DNA of 64,000 nucleotides from DATEOR01 sp963766725 (GTDB taxonomy: Bacteria > Actinomycetota > Thermoleophilia > Gaiellales > Gaiellaceae). Where the stretch lies: NCBI GenBank assembly GCA_963766725.1, contig CAVYBK010000006.1, forward strand, positions 248,001-312,000, read 5' to 3'. Below, in pieces: positions 1-10,069 of the stretch (position 1 is its first letter; the number at the start of each line of letters is the position of its first letter). Under the pieces are notes generated by a model that searched no databases, was not told the DNA's origin, and saw only the letters and a list, made by a program, of their open reading frames with translations. The position numbers were made by a program, and so were the translations under genes.

Positions 1-7
1 TCCCGCA

Positions 8-907
8 GTGACCGACCTCCTCCGCATCCATCCCGAAGTGCGCGCGGCCCTCGAGTCGCGGCGGCCCGTGGTCGCGCTCGAGACGACGCTCGTCGCGCAC
101 GGCTTTCCGGGCGGAGTCGGAGCCGAGGTCGCCGCGGAGGCCGAGCGGCGCGTGCGCATGGCCTGGGCGGTGCCGGCGACCATCGGCGTCGTCGACGGAC
201 GGATCTGCGTCGGCCTGGAAGCGGGCGAGCTCGAGCGGTTCGCCACGTCGCCCGACGCGCGCAAGGTCGGCCCGCGAGACCTTGCCGCCTGCGCGGTGGC
301 CAAGGAGCTGGGCGCGACCACCGTGGGCGCGACCCTCGCCGTCTGCCGCGCCGCGGGCATCGGGTTCATGGGCACCGGCGGGATCGGCGGAGTCCACCGC
401 GGCTGGGAGCATTCGCTGGACATCTCCGCCGACCTCGGCGAACTCGGCCGGACCGAGGCGCTGGTCGTCGCGTCGGGCGCGAAGTCCATCCTCGACGTGG
501 ACGCGACCGCCGAGGTGCTGGAGACCCTTGGTGTGCCCGTCCTCGGCTGGCGCACCGACGAGATGCCGCTCTTCTACAAGGCGGACGGTGGCCCGCCAGT
601 CTCCCAGCGCGTGCAGAGCGTCGACGAGGCGGCCCAGGTGGCGCAGTTCCACTGGCGCCTCGGGCGCCACTCCGGAATCGTGCTCGCGCGACCGCCGGAC
701 GAGAGCCTCGACGTCGAGCCGCTCATCGAGGAGGGCATCAAGGAGGCGGCCAAGCGCGGGATCCGCGGGCAGGCGGTGACGCCGTTCGTCCTCTCGTACC
801 TGCACGAGAAGAGCGACGGGCGCACCATCGAGGTGAACAAGAAGCTGATCGTCGAGAACGCCGCGCTCGCCGCCGAGGTCGCAACCGCGTACTCGAAGCT
901 GACCTAG
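8..907 (+). CDS. psuG: Pseudouridine-5'-phosphate glycosidase
   Basis: The 299-residue product matches PsuG over its full length. PsuG splits (or in reverse forms) the C-glycosidic bond of pseudouridine 5'-phosphate, giving uracil and ribose 5-phosphate, in pseudouridine salvage. Visible landmarks are the N-terminal VVALETTLVAHGFP segment, the KVGPRDLA stretch, the GTGGIGGVHRG loop and the late EVNKKLI segment. The GTG start at position 8 gives the normal N terminus. No pseudouridine kinase is visible; it may lie off the left edge. The gene ends one base before the stop codon of the convergent small gene on the other strand. Confidence 0.93.
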   Translation: MTDLLRIHPEVRAALESRRPVVALETTLVAHGFPGGVGAEVAAEAERRVRMAWAVPATIGVVDGRICVGLEAGELERFATSPDARKVGPRDLAACAVAKELGATTVGATLAVCRAAGIGFMGTGGIGGVHRGWEHSLDISADLGELGRTEALVVASGAKSILDVDATAEVLETLGVPVLGWRTDEMPLFYKADGGPPVSQRVQSVDEAAQVAQFHWRLGRHSGIVLARPPDESLDVEPLIEEGIKEAAKRGIRGQAVTPFVLSYLHEKSDGRTIEVNKKLIVENAALAAEVATAYSKLT

Positions 908-1129
908 CTACTCGTCGATCCGCTCGATGGCGACGATGTCGTCGGCGTCGAACTGCGCCTCGCCGGCCTGGCCCCAGCCGACGATGTCGCCGCTCGGCAG
1001 GATCGCCACGGGCGCGATCACCGTGCCGTCCCGGAGAAGGAGCCTGGTCTGATGGGCGCCGAAAGCGTCTTGCGGCCAGCCGGCCACCTCGGCGACGAGC
1101 CAGTCGGGCAGCCGCGGCGGGTCGGCCAC
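908..1129 (-). CDS. Small hypothetical protein (73 aa)
   Basis: This is a short acidic protein that starts VADPPRLPDW and ends DDIVAIERIDE. I do not recognise a family. The GTG start overlaps the TAG stop of the GYD-domain gene (TAGTG), so it is probably translated by coupling as the third gene of a minus-strand set (membrane protein, GYD protein, this protein). A longer reading frame upstream exists, but its Arg-rich N terminus is the shadow of the GYD gene. The overlap and spacing favour the short form. The stop abuts psuG, which is transcribed towards it. Confidence 0.55.
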   Translation of the reverse strand: MADPPRLPDWLVAEVAGWPQDAFGAHQTRLLLRDGTVIAPVAILPSGDIVGWGQAGEAQFDADDIVAIERIDE

Positions 1130-1416
1130 TACTCCGCGAGGAGCTTCAGCAGGTCCTCGACCTCGAGCATCTCGTAGGACTCGGTGTGCACGCTCCCCCG
1201 CGCGCCGAGCGCAACGGAGACCTTCGCGATCGCCGAGGCGTCGGGCGCCTCGACGATGTTCACGAAGTCGTGCGGCCCGAGAACGAACCACTGATGCAGG
1301 ACTTTGACTCCGAGCTCCTCGACGTCCTTGTTCACCTCGCGCACCCGCTCCGGGTTGGCGCGCAGCGTCTGCAGGCCCTGCTCACTGAGCTGCGACAGCA
1401 TCAGGTACTTCGGCAT
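1129..1416 (-). CDS. GYD-domain protein
   Basis: This 95-residue protein resembles the small alpha/beta-barrel GYD proteins, which are found widely in bacteria and have no settled function. It shows the typical start MPKYLMLSQLSEQGL and a central run ending in FVNIVEAPDA. A strong ribosome-binding site (AGGAGGACGG) precedes the ATG. It sits 8 bp after the membrane-protein gene and overlaps the next small gene, so the three are likely one operon. Confidence 0.8.
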   Translation of the reverse strand: MPKYLMLSQLSEQGLQTLRANPERVREVNKDVEELGVKVLHQWFVLGPHDFVNIVEAPDASAIAKVSVALGARGSVHTESYEMLEVEDLLKLLAE

Positions 1417-1424
1417 CCGTCCTC

Positions 1425-2108
1425 CTAGGTCTTCGGCTGCGGCGAGGATAACGCCCGCGACTTCTGCTCGAAGTAGAGCAGGCTGAGCCCGAGGAAGAAG
1501 AAGGGCCCGAGCACGCCGTTCGCCAGCACGCGCGCGGCGAGGCTCCCGTTGTCCGCGAAGCCCGTCAAGAGGATCCCAAGGAACGGGCCGAAGAGCGCGT
1601 AGATGACGGTGAGCGCCGCGCTCACGCCGAGCACGTGCAGGAAGTCCGGCCGGGCAAGGTCGGTCGCCCGCGTGAGCGCGAAGCCGATTTGCCCGAACCA
1701 GGACGTGCCCTCGGGAGCGCGCTCGATCATCGCCACCGGAATCGCGAGCCCGACGAATGAGAGCCAGGCGACCGAGAAGAAGAGGATGAGGGCGTCCACG
1801 ATCCCGAGCACGAACGGGAGCGAGACGATGATCATGAGCGGGGCGAGGACCGGAGCCCGGAGGCCGACCTGGGCCCAGGCCTCGGCGGCCGGGTCACCGA
1901 GCGCAATGCGGGCGGCGACCGCGTAACACACGGTGAACGCGGGCGCGATGACCGCGATGACGAGGAGGAGCTCGCCGAGGATTCCGGCCACCAGGACGGC
2001 CCCGCCGAGGAAGGCGCCGATGCCCGCCGCAGCCCAGAGCCGCTCCCCGTAGAGACGGACGGTCTCGGCGAGGAGCTCTCCGAGCTTGAGCGGGTGGTCG
2101 ACGGTCAT
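1425..2108 (-). CDS. Multi-pass membrane protein of unknown function
   Basis: The 227-residue product has about six hydrophobic segments and a short charged N terminus (MTVDHPLKLGELL). Alternating glycine- and alanine-rich helices suggest a small integral membrane protein of the kind often annotated as glycerophosphoryl-diester or DUF-type membrane proteins, but I cannot assign a family. The ATG at 2108 is chosen because a -10-like TACCGT lies 10 nt upstream; longer Arg/Ser-rich extensions look like non-coding translation. It heads the small operon with the GYD protein and is divergent from the GNAT gene. Confidence 0.65.
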   Translation of the reverse strand: MTVDHPLKLGELLAETVRLYGERLWAAAGIGAFLGGAVLVAGILGELLLVIAVIAPAFTVCYAVAARIALGDPAAEAWAQVGLRAPVLAPLMIIVSLPFVLGIVDALILFFSVAWLSFVGLAIPVAMIERAPEGTSWFGQIGFALTRATDLARPDFLHVLGVSAALTVIYALFGPFLGILLTGFADNGSLAARVLANGVLGPFFFLGLSLLYFEQKSRALSSPQPKT

Positions 2109-2118
2109 GGAAGGCGGA

Positions 2119-2128
2119 ACGGTACCCT
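2119..2128. promoter_or_regulatory. Overlapping divergent -10 elements
   Basis: A near-palindromic block (ACGGTACCCT) carries TACCCT on the plus strand, 6 nt before codon 2135, and TACCGT on the minus strand, 10 nt before the ATG at 2108. One AT-poor but symmetrical element could therefore fire both divergent genes. Confidence 0.4.
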
Positions 2129-2134
2129 CGCCGC

Positions 2135-2587
2135 ATCGAGATCCGGCGCGAGACCTACGGCAGCGAGGCTGCCCGGGCGCTGACCGACCCGCTCGCGGCG
2201 GAGCTGCTCGAGCGCCACGGCCGGCCCGGATCCGGGGGCGAGCCGCCCGCGTCGGACTTCGCGTTGCCGGACGGCGCATTCCTGGTCGGCTCTGTGGACG
2301 GCCTCGACGTGGCTTGCGGCGGCGTGTGCCGCTTCGATGCCGAGACGGCTGAGATCCGGCGGATGTACGTCGTGCCGGAGCGCCGAGGCGCAGGCTTCTC
2401 GCGGCGGATGCTCGGCGCGCTGGAGGACGAGGCGCGCTCCCTGGGGTATCGCCGGGTGCGGCTCGAGACCGGCGTCCACCAGCACGAAGCGCTCGGCCTC
2501 TACCGCTCCGCCGGCTTCGAGGAGATCCCGCGCTACGGCCCGTACGTGGACGACGAGCTGAGCGTCTGCTTCGAGAAGTCGCTCTAG
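2135..2587 (+). CDS. GNAT-family N-acetyltransferase, possible ATC start
   Basis: The C-terminal half is a standard GNAT core: EIRRMYVVPERRG is the beta4/motif-A acetyl-CoA loop, followed by the helix RRMLGALEDEA and the YRSAGFEEI motif-B turn. Coding similarity continues upstream (IEIRRETYGSEAARAL) to codon 2135, giving a normal GNAT length of 150 residues. No in-frame ATG or GTG exists there; the first codon after the -10 TACCCT plus 6 nt is ATC. Either this is a rare ATC start, a miscalled ATG, or translation begins at the TTG at 2264, which would cut off the N-terminal strand. It converges with lysE on a shared CTAG. Confidence 0.75.
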   Translation: MEIRRETYGSEAARALTDPLAAELLERHGRPGSGGEPPASDFALPDGAFLVGSVDGLDVACGGVCRFDAETAEIRRMYVVPERRGAGFSRRMLGALEDEARSLGYRRVRLETGVHQHEALGLYRSAGFEEIPRYGPYVDDELSVCFEKSL

Positions 2588-3207
2588 CGCTGCTCGGAAG
2601 CGAGCCGGAGCCCGAGGGCAACGAGCACGGCTCCTGTCAGCCCGTCCACGACGCGGCGAATGCGCGGCCGCTCGAAGACCGTCCTCGCCCGGGCGACCGC
2701 GAAGGCGTAGGCGGTCAGCCACGCGGCGGTCATCGCGCAGAAGCAGAGGCCGAGCGCCATGAACGTCGCGAAGCGCGGGCCCGACTCCGGCGCGAACTGC
2801 GGCAGGAGGCTCGTGAAGAAGACGGCCATCTTCGGGTTACCGAGGTTCGAGACGACGCCCTGCCGGTAGGCCTTGGCGGGAGAGAGCCCGTCTGTCGTGC
2901 CTGACGATGTCGGCCGGGGCTCGCGAGCGGCGCGCCGCCCGCACGAGCATCTGCCCGCCGAGGAAGACGAGGTAGATGGCGCCGGCGAGCTTGACCGCGA
3001 GAAAGGCCGGCTCGGAAGCGAGGAGGAGCGCGGTGATGCCTGCGCTCGCGGCGAGCGTCCACACCGCCTGGCCCGTCGAGACCCCGAGCGCGGTGAGGAC
3101 GCCGGCGCGTCTCCCGCCGAGCAGCGTGCTCCGGATCGTGAGCGCCGTGTCCTGCCCCGGCGTGACGATCACGAGCGCCGAGACCCCCAGGAACGCGAGG
3201 ATCTCCT

Positions 3208-3211
<4 letters not shown>
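2584..3211 (-). CDS. LysE/RhtB-family amino-acid exporter, frameshifted
   Basis: The protein has the LysE-family opening (MKEILAFLGVSALVIVTPGQD) with five to six membrane spans and would export amino acids or small metabolites. The reading frame breaks near 2880: the first part (from GTG 3211) loses similarity after GGQMLVRAARR, and the expected SPAKAYRQGVVSNLGNPKMAV motif resumes in another frame and runs to the stop at 2584. One base is lost or gained, either assembly error or a recent null allele. The GTG start overlaps the clpB stop (GTGA), so it may be the last gene of the heat-shock operon. Confidence 0.75.
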
Positions 3212-5690
<2,479 letters not shown>

Positions 5691-6062
5691 CTCGTCCTTT
5701 CGGGGAGGTCTGTCCTCACGGCGGTAGAGCACGACCTCGCGCTTGTACTGCTTGTGCACGTTGCGAATCTCCCGGCGCAGCTCCCGCTCGAGCCGATCGA
5801 GCCGTGCGCGCGCCTTCCCGAGCTCGTCCTCGAGGCGGATGACCGTCTCGACACCGGCGAGGTTCAGGCCGAGCTCGGTGGTCAGGCGCTGGATGAGCCG
5901 GAGCCGCTCGAGGTCGGCCTCGGAGTAGAGGCGCGTGTTCCCCGGGGTGCGCCTGGGGCGCACGAGGCCCTTCGACTCGTAGATGCGAAGCGTCTGCGGG
6001 TGCATGCCGACGAGCTCGGCGGCGACGGAGATCATGTAGCGCGGCCGCTCCTGCTCGGTCAT
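5691..6062 (-). CDS. hspR: HspR heat-shock repressor, reads into ClpB
   Basis: This MerR-type regulator shows the winged-helix start YMISVAAELVGMHPQTLRIY, the wing GNTRLYSEADLERL and a coiled-coil tail. HspR normally binds HAIR operators together with DnaK and represses the dnaK and clpB operons. From the ATG at 6062 the frame runs 124 codons and, with no stop, continues directly into the clpB start (RPPRKDE then MDFNRL). A missing base could hide the stop, or a HspR-ClpB fusion could be made alongside ClpB from its own ribosome-binding site. The start overlaps the stop of the upstream 57-residue gene (ATGA). Confidence 0.88.
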
Positions 6063-6232
6063 TCGCGCTCCGCCTCCCGACCGCCGGTCCAGAGCGTCCA
6101 CGTGAGGACGAGGGTGCTGGCGACGACGAGGAAAATCGCGATCCACTGCAGCGCCGCGACCATCGTCAGGAAGAGCCCGAGGGCGACGACGAGCGCCACC
6201 ATCGCGTAGGTCCGAAGCCGCCGGCGCGTCAC
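6059..6232 (-). CDS. 57-residue two-span membrane protein in heat-shock operon
   Basis: A GTG at 6232 overlaps the dnaJ stop (GTGA), and the stop overlaps the hspR start (ATGA), so the gene is locked into the operon by 4-nt overlaps on both sides. The product has a short basic N terminus (VTRRRLRTYA), a hydrophobic segment MVALVVALGLFL, a second segment IAIFLVVASTLVLTW, and a charged tail. I know of no named family. Tight coupling suggests it is truly translated; a membrane-stress sensor or a chaperone anchor are guesses only. Confidence 0.7.
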   Translation of the reverse strand: MTRRRLRTYAMVALVVALGLFLTMVAALQWIAIFLVVASTLVLTWTLWTGGREAERE

Positions 6233-7335
6233 GAGAACACCTTCTCTCTAGGGTCGTCGCGCGAGATCTTCTGCAGGTTCTCGATCGCCTCGCGCTCGGC
6301 CTTGGAGAGCTTGGTCGGGACGTTGACCCGCAGCCGCGCGAGCAGGTCGCCCTTCCCGCTGCCCTTCAGCTTGGGCGCGCCGCGGCCCTTGACCTTCAGC
6401 ATCTTCCCGTCCTGCGAGCCCGCCGGGATCTTGAGCGCGACGCGGCCGTCCGGGGTCGGGATCTCGACGGTCGCCCCGAGCGCGGCCTCGGCGTAGGTGA
6501 CCGGGACCTCGAGGACGAGATCGGCGCCTCGCCGTTCGTAGAGCGGCGATGCGGCGACACGCGTCACGACGATGAGGTCGCCGGGCGGGCCGCCGTTCGT
6601 CCCAGCCTCACCCTTGCCCTTGAGGCGGATCTGCGTGCCGTCCTTGACCCCGGCCGGAATCTTCACGGTGTAGCGCTTCGTGCGGCGCTCGCGGCCGGCG
6701 CCGCGGCAGTTCCGGCACGGCCGCTCGATGACCGTCCCGTTGCCGTGGCAGCGAGGGCACGGACGCGAGAACGCGAAGAAGCCTTCATCCTCGGAGACGA
6801 CCCCGCGGCCGCGGCACTCCGGGCAGATCTGCGGCGCTGTGCCGGGCTCGGCGCCGGTGCCGTGGCAGGCGGAACAGGTGACCTCGAGGTCGACGGGAAT
6901 CTTCGTCGTCAGGCCCTTGAGCGAGTCCTCGAAGGAGACGTTGATCGCCACCTCGACGTCACGCCCGCGTTCGCCGCGCTGGCGACGCTGAGACGAGCCG
7001 CGGGCCGCGCCCGCATTCCCGAAGATGTTTCCGAACAGATCGCCGATGTCGCCGAGGTCGGAGAAGTTCCCGGACCAGTTGAAGTTGCCGCCGGCGCCAG
7101 GCCCGCCGCCGGCGCCGCTGAAAATCCGCGGCCCGACCTGGTCGTACTGCTTGCGCTTCTCCGGGTCCGAGAGGACGTCGTAGGCGCCCTGGATCTCCTT
7201 GAAGCGCTCCTCCGCCGCCTTGTCGCCCGGGTTCTTGTCCGGGTGGTGCTGGCGCGCGAGCTTCCGGTAGGCCTTCTTGATCTCGTCCGCCGAGGCGCCC
7301 TTCTTGACGCCCAGCACCTCGTAGAGATCCCTCAT
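6229..7335 (-). CDS. dnaJ: DnaJ co-chaperone
   Basis: A type I J-protein of 368 residues that stimulates DnaK ATPase and delivers substrates. The J domain is at the N terminus (DLYEVLGVKKGAS, HPD in RQHHPDKNPGD), followed by a Gly/Phe-rich linker, four zinc-binding CxxCxGxG repeats (CSACHGTG, CPECRGRG, CPRCHGNG, CRNCRGAG) and two C-terminal beta domains. The ATG at 7335 overlaps the grpE stop (ATGA). It is the third gene of the dnaK operon. Confidence 0.97.
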   Translation of the reverse strand: MRDLYEVLGVKKGASADEIKKAYRKLARQHHPDKNPGDKAAEERFKEIQGAYDVLSDPEKRKQYDQVGPRIFSGAGGGPGAGGNFNWSGNFSDLGDIGDLFGNIFGNAGAARGSSQRRQRGERGRDVEVAINVSFEDSLKGLTTKIPVDLEVTCSACHGTGAEPGTAPQICPECRGRGVVSEDEGFFAFSRPCPRCHGNGTVIERPCRNCRGAGRERRTKRYTVKIPAGVKDGTQIRLKGKGEAGTNGGPPGDLIVVTRVAASPLYERRGADLVLEVPVTYAEAALGATVEIPTPDGRVALKIPAGSQDGKMLKVKGRGAPKLKGSGKGDLLARLRVNVPTKLSKAEREAIENLQKISRDDPREKVFS

Positions 7336-7840
7336 TCGCCCTGCGACACCACGACTCGGGCCGGGCGGAGAACGCGGTCGCCCAGGCGATAGCCCTTCTG
7401 CAGGACCTCGATGACGGAGCCGTCCTCCTCGCTCGGAGGGCTGCGAAACGAGTGCCTCGTGGACGTGCGGGTCGAACTGCCCGTCCGTCTCGACCTCCAC
7501 GAGCCCCTCACGGGCGAGCGCCTCGACGAGCTCGCGGTGGACGAGCCGGACGCCTTCCTCCAGCTTCGCCTCCTCGTGCTGCGCGGCCGCCTCGAGCGCG
7601 CGCTCGAGGTCGTCGAGCACGGGCAGGAGCTCCTTGACGAGCCGCTCGTGGGCACGCGCGACCAGGCCTTCCTGGTCGCGCGCCACCCGCTTGCGGTAGT
7701 TCTCGAAGTCGGCGGCGACTCGCTTGAGATCGTTCAGATACTCGTCGCGTTCCTTCTCGAGGAGCGCTGCGCGCTCCTCGAGAGTAGAACCCTTTCTTCG
7801 AGCTCGGAGGGCTCGGCTTGGGCTCGGCCTCTTCGGTCAT
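7332..7840 (-). CDS. grpE: GrpE nucleotide-exchange factor, two frameshifts
   Basis: GrpE releases ADP from DnaK. The start MTEEAEPKPSPPSSKK at 7840 overlaps the dnaK stop. The conserved centre (VKELLPVLDDLERALEAA) and the tail (SVIEVLQKGYRLGDRVLRPA) lie in different frames, with breaks near 7795 and 7440. Rejoined, the protein would be about 169 residues, a normal GrpE size. Since dnaK and dnaJ on both sides are intact, assembly error is the likely cause. Confidence 0.92.
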
Positions 7841-9750
7841 CAGGACTGCTTCGCCTCCTCGTCGATGACCTCGTAGTCGGCTTCCTCGACGACCTCGTCG
7901 TCGCTGGTGGACTCACCGTTGGTGGAGGACGCCGACGCGGCCTGCTCCGACTGCACCTTTTCGTAGACGGCCTGCGCCAGCTTGTGCGAGGCCTCCATGA
8001 GCGACTCGGACTTCGCCCGGATCTCGGCGGCGTCGGTGCCGTCGAGCGCCGTGCGGAGCTCCTCCGTCCGCGACTCGATCGTGGAGATCGTCTCCTCGTC
8101 GAGCGCGTCGCGGTGGTCCTTGAGGCTCTTCTCGGTCGAGTAGAGGAGGTTCTCGGCCTGGTTTCGAGCCTCGGCGGCCTCGCGCATCTTGTGCGCCTCG
8201 TCCGCGTGGGACTCGGCCTCGCGGATCATCCGCCCGACCTCGTCCTCGGAGAGGCCCGAGCCGCTCTCGATGCGGATCTCCTGCTCGTTACCGGTGCCGA
8301 GGTCCTTCGCGGACACGTTGATGATGCGGTTCGCGTCGATGTCGAAGGTGACCTCGATCTGCGGCATGCCGCGCGGCGCCGGCGGGATGCCGACGAGCTG
8401 GAACTTGCCGAGCGTCTTGTTGAAGGACGCCATCTCCGACTCGCCCTGGAGGACGTGGATCTCGACCGAGGGCTGGTTGTCCTCCGCGGTCGAGAAGGTG
8501 TCCGACTTCTTCGTCGGGATGGTCGTGTTGCGGTCGATCAGCTTCGTGAAGACGCCGCCCTTGGTCTCGATGCCGAGGGAGAGCGGGGTCACGTCCAGAA
8601 GCAGGACGTCCTTCACCTCGCCCTTGAGGACGCCGGCCTGGATGGCCGCGCCGACGGCGACGACCTCGTCCGGGTTGACGCCCTTGTGCGGCTCCTTGCC
8701 GATGATCTCCTTGACCCTGTCCTGCACGGCCGGCATGCGGGTCATGCCGCCTACGAGGATCACGTGGTCGATCTGGTCGGGCGTGAGCCCGGCGTCGGAG
8801 AGCGCCTGCTTCGTCGGGCCGACGATGCGGTCGAGCAGCTCGGCGGTCAGCTCGGCGAGCTTCGCGCGCGTGAGCTGGAGGTCGAGGTGCTTCGGGCCCT
8901 CGGGAGTCGCCGTGACGTACGGCAGGTTGATCTGCGTCGACATCGTCGACGAGAGCTCGATCTTCGCCTTCTCGGCGGCCTCGTAGAGACGCTGGAGCGC
9001 CATTCGATCGCCGACGAGGTCGATGCCCTGGTCGCGCTTGAACTCGGCGACCATCCAGTCGACGATCGCCTTGTCGAAGTTGTCGCCGCCGAGGTGGTTG
9101 TCGCCGTTCACGGCCTTCACCTCGAAGACGCCCTCGCCGAGGTCGAGGATCGAGACGTCGAACGTCCCGCCCCCGAGGTCGAAGACGAGGATGGTCTGGT
9201 CGGACTCCTTCTCGAGCCCGTAGGCGAGCGAGGCCGCGGTCGGCTCGCTGATGATGCGAAGGACGTTGAGCCCGGCGATCTTGCCGGCGTCGCGCGTCGC
9301 CTCGATCTGCGCGTCGGCGAAGTACGCGGGCACGGTGATGACCGCGTCCGTGACCGGCTCGCCGAGGAACGCCTCGGCATCCGTCCGGAGCTTCTGCAGG
9401 ATCATCGCGCTGATCTCCGGCGGCGCGTACTCCTTGTCGCCCGCCTTCACGCGCACGTCGCCGTTCGGGGTCTTGTCGACCTCGTACGGGACGATCTTCA
9501 TCTCCTCCGAGACCTCGTCGTACTTGCGGCCCATGAAGCGCTTGATGGAGAAGACCGTGTTCTGCGGGTTCGTCACCTGCTGACGCTTTGCGGGCGCCCC
9601 GACGAGCCGCTGGCCGTCACGCGTGAACGCGACGACGGACGGGGTCGTGCGCCCGCCCTCCGCGTTCGGGATGACGGTCGGCTCGCCGCCCTCGAGCACG
9701 GCCATCGCAGAGTTGGTCGTGCCGAGGTCGATTCCGATTGTCTTTGCCAT
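7840..9750 (-). CDS. dnaK: DnaK (Hsp70) chaperone
   Basis: Full-length Hsp70 of 636 residues. Start MAKTIGIDLGTTNSA, phosphate loops VFDLGGGTFDVS and ILVGGMTRMP, the interdomain linker VLLLDVTPLSLGI, and the substrate domain with a lid and a Gln/Ser/Glu-rich tail are all present. It opens the operon dnaK-grpE-dnaJ-small membrane protein-hspR-clpB. A ribosome-binding site (GGAGGAG) precedes the ATG. I looked for HAIR and CIRCE operators in the short leader and found neither. Confidence 0.98.
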   Translation of the reverse strand: MAKTIGIDLGTTNSAMAVLEGGEPTVIPNAEGGRTTPSVVAFTRDGQRLVGAPAKRQQVTNPQNTVFSIKRFMGRKYDEVSEEMKIVPYEVDKTPNGDVRVKAGDKEYAPPEISAMILQKLRTDAEAFLGEPVTDAVITVPAYFADAQIEATRDAGKIAGLNVLRIISEPTAASLAYGLEKESDQTILVFDLGGGTFDVSILDLGEGVFEVKAVNGDNHLGGDNFDKAIVDWMVAEFKRDQGIDLVGDRMALQRLYEAAEKAKIELSSTMSTQINLPYVTATPEGPKHLDLQLTRAKLAELTAELLDRIVGPTKQALSDAGLTPDQIDHVILVGGMTRMPAVQDRVKEIIGKEPHKGVNPDEVVAVGAAIQAGVLKGEVKDVLLLDVTPLSLGIETKGGVFTKLIDRNTTIPTKKSDTFSTAEDNQPSVEIHVLQGESEMASFNKTLGKFQLVGIPPAPRGMPQIEVTFDIDANRIINVSAKDLGTGNEQEIRIESGSGLSEDEVGRMIREAESHADEAHKMREAAEARNQAENLLYSTEKSLKDHRDALDEETISTIESRTEELRTALDGTDAAEIRAKSESLMEASHKLAQAVYEKVQSEQAASASSTNGESTSDDEVVEEADYEVIDEEAKQS

Positions 9751-9756
9751 GGATGA

Positions 9757-9802
9757 GACTCCTCCGTTACTGGACAGCTAAGAAAATCTAAGCCTCGTTA
9801 TA
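9757..9802 (-). promoter_or_regulatory. Putative dnaK promoter and leader
   Basis: On the minus strand a TATAAC -10-like box (9802-9797) is followed by a short AT-richer leader with two CTTAG direct repeats about 11 bp apart, then GGAGGAG and the dnaK ATG at 9750. The repeats do not match HAIR (CTTGAGT N7 ACTCAAG). Confidence 0.45.
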
Positions 9803-9855
9803 GCAAATCTGGGGCCGAAGAATCGTGGTTCGGGGCGGTGCGGACTCCGAAAAGG

Positions 9856-9883
9856 GCGAAGGCGCCCGTTCGGGCGCCTTCGC
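9856..9883 (-). terminator. Terminator after csbD
   Basis: A 13-bp perfect inverted repeat (GCGAAGGCGCCCG and its complement) with a 2-nt loop, followed on the minus strand by CCTTTTC. It lies 25 bp past the csbD stop and separates csbD from the dnaK promoter. Confidence 0.75.
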
Positions 9884-9907
9884 TGGGCACTCCACAGAGG
9901 TCGCGCT

Positions 9908-10069
9908 CTACATCCGGTCGCGCACTTCCTCCTTGGCGTCTTCCGCCTTGTCCTTGGCCTCGCCCCACTTCTGCTGGGCCTGGCCCTGCTTCTCACGCAT
10001 CTCGTCGTCGGTGAGCTTGCCTTCCTGCTCCTTCAGCTCGCCTTCGACCCTGTCAGTCTCGCCACCCAT
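9908..10069 (-). CDS. CsbD-family stress protein (53 aa)
   Basis: The 53-residue product starts MGGETDRVEGELKEQEGKL and continues with a charged Lys/Glu/Gln helix (GQAQQKWGEAKDKAEDAK), which is the CsbD-like signature. CsbD proteins accumulate in general stress responses; their molecular job is unknown. AAAGGGG sits just before the ATG. It follows the EamA gene, overlapping its tail, and has its own terminator. Confidence 0.85.
   Translation of the reverse strand: MGGETDRVEGELKEQEGKLTDDEMREKQGQAQQKWGEAKDKAEDAKEEVRDRM

Noticed and set aside
7411..9756. Very long open frame on the plus strand opposite dnaK (also 3703-5298 opposite clpB and a 1,434-codon frame through 58469-62773).
   Set aside because: High GC leaves antisense frames open. 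The proteins are Leu/Arg/Asp-rich without family motifs, and the opposite strand carries well-conserved genes.
9751..9830. HAIR or CIRCE operator in front of dnaK.
   Set aside because: No CTTGAGT-N7-ACTCAAG or TTAGCACTC-type repeat is present; only two short CTTAG direct repeats.
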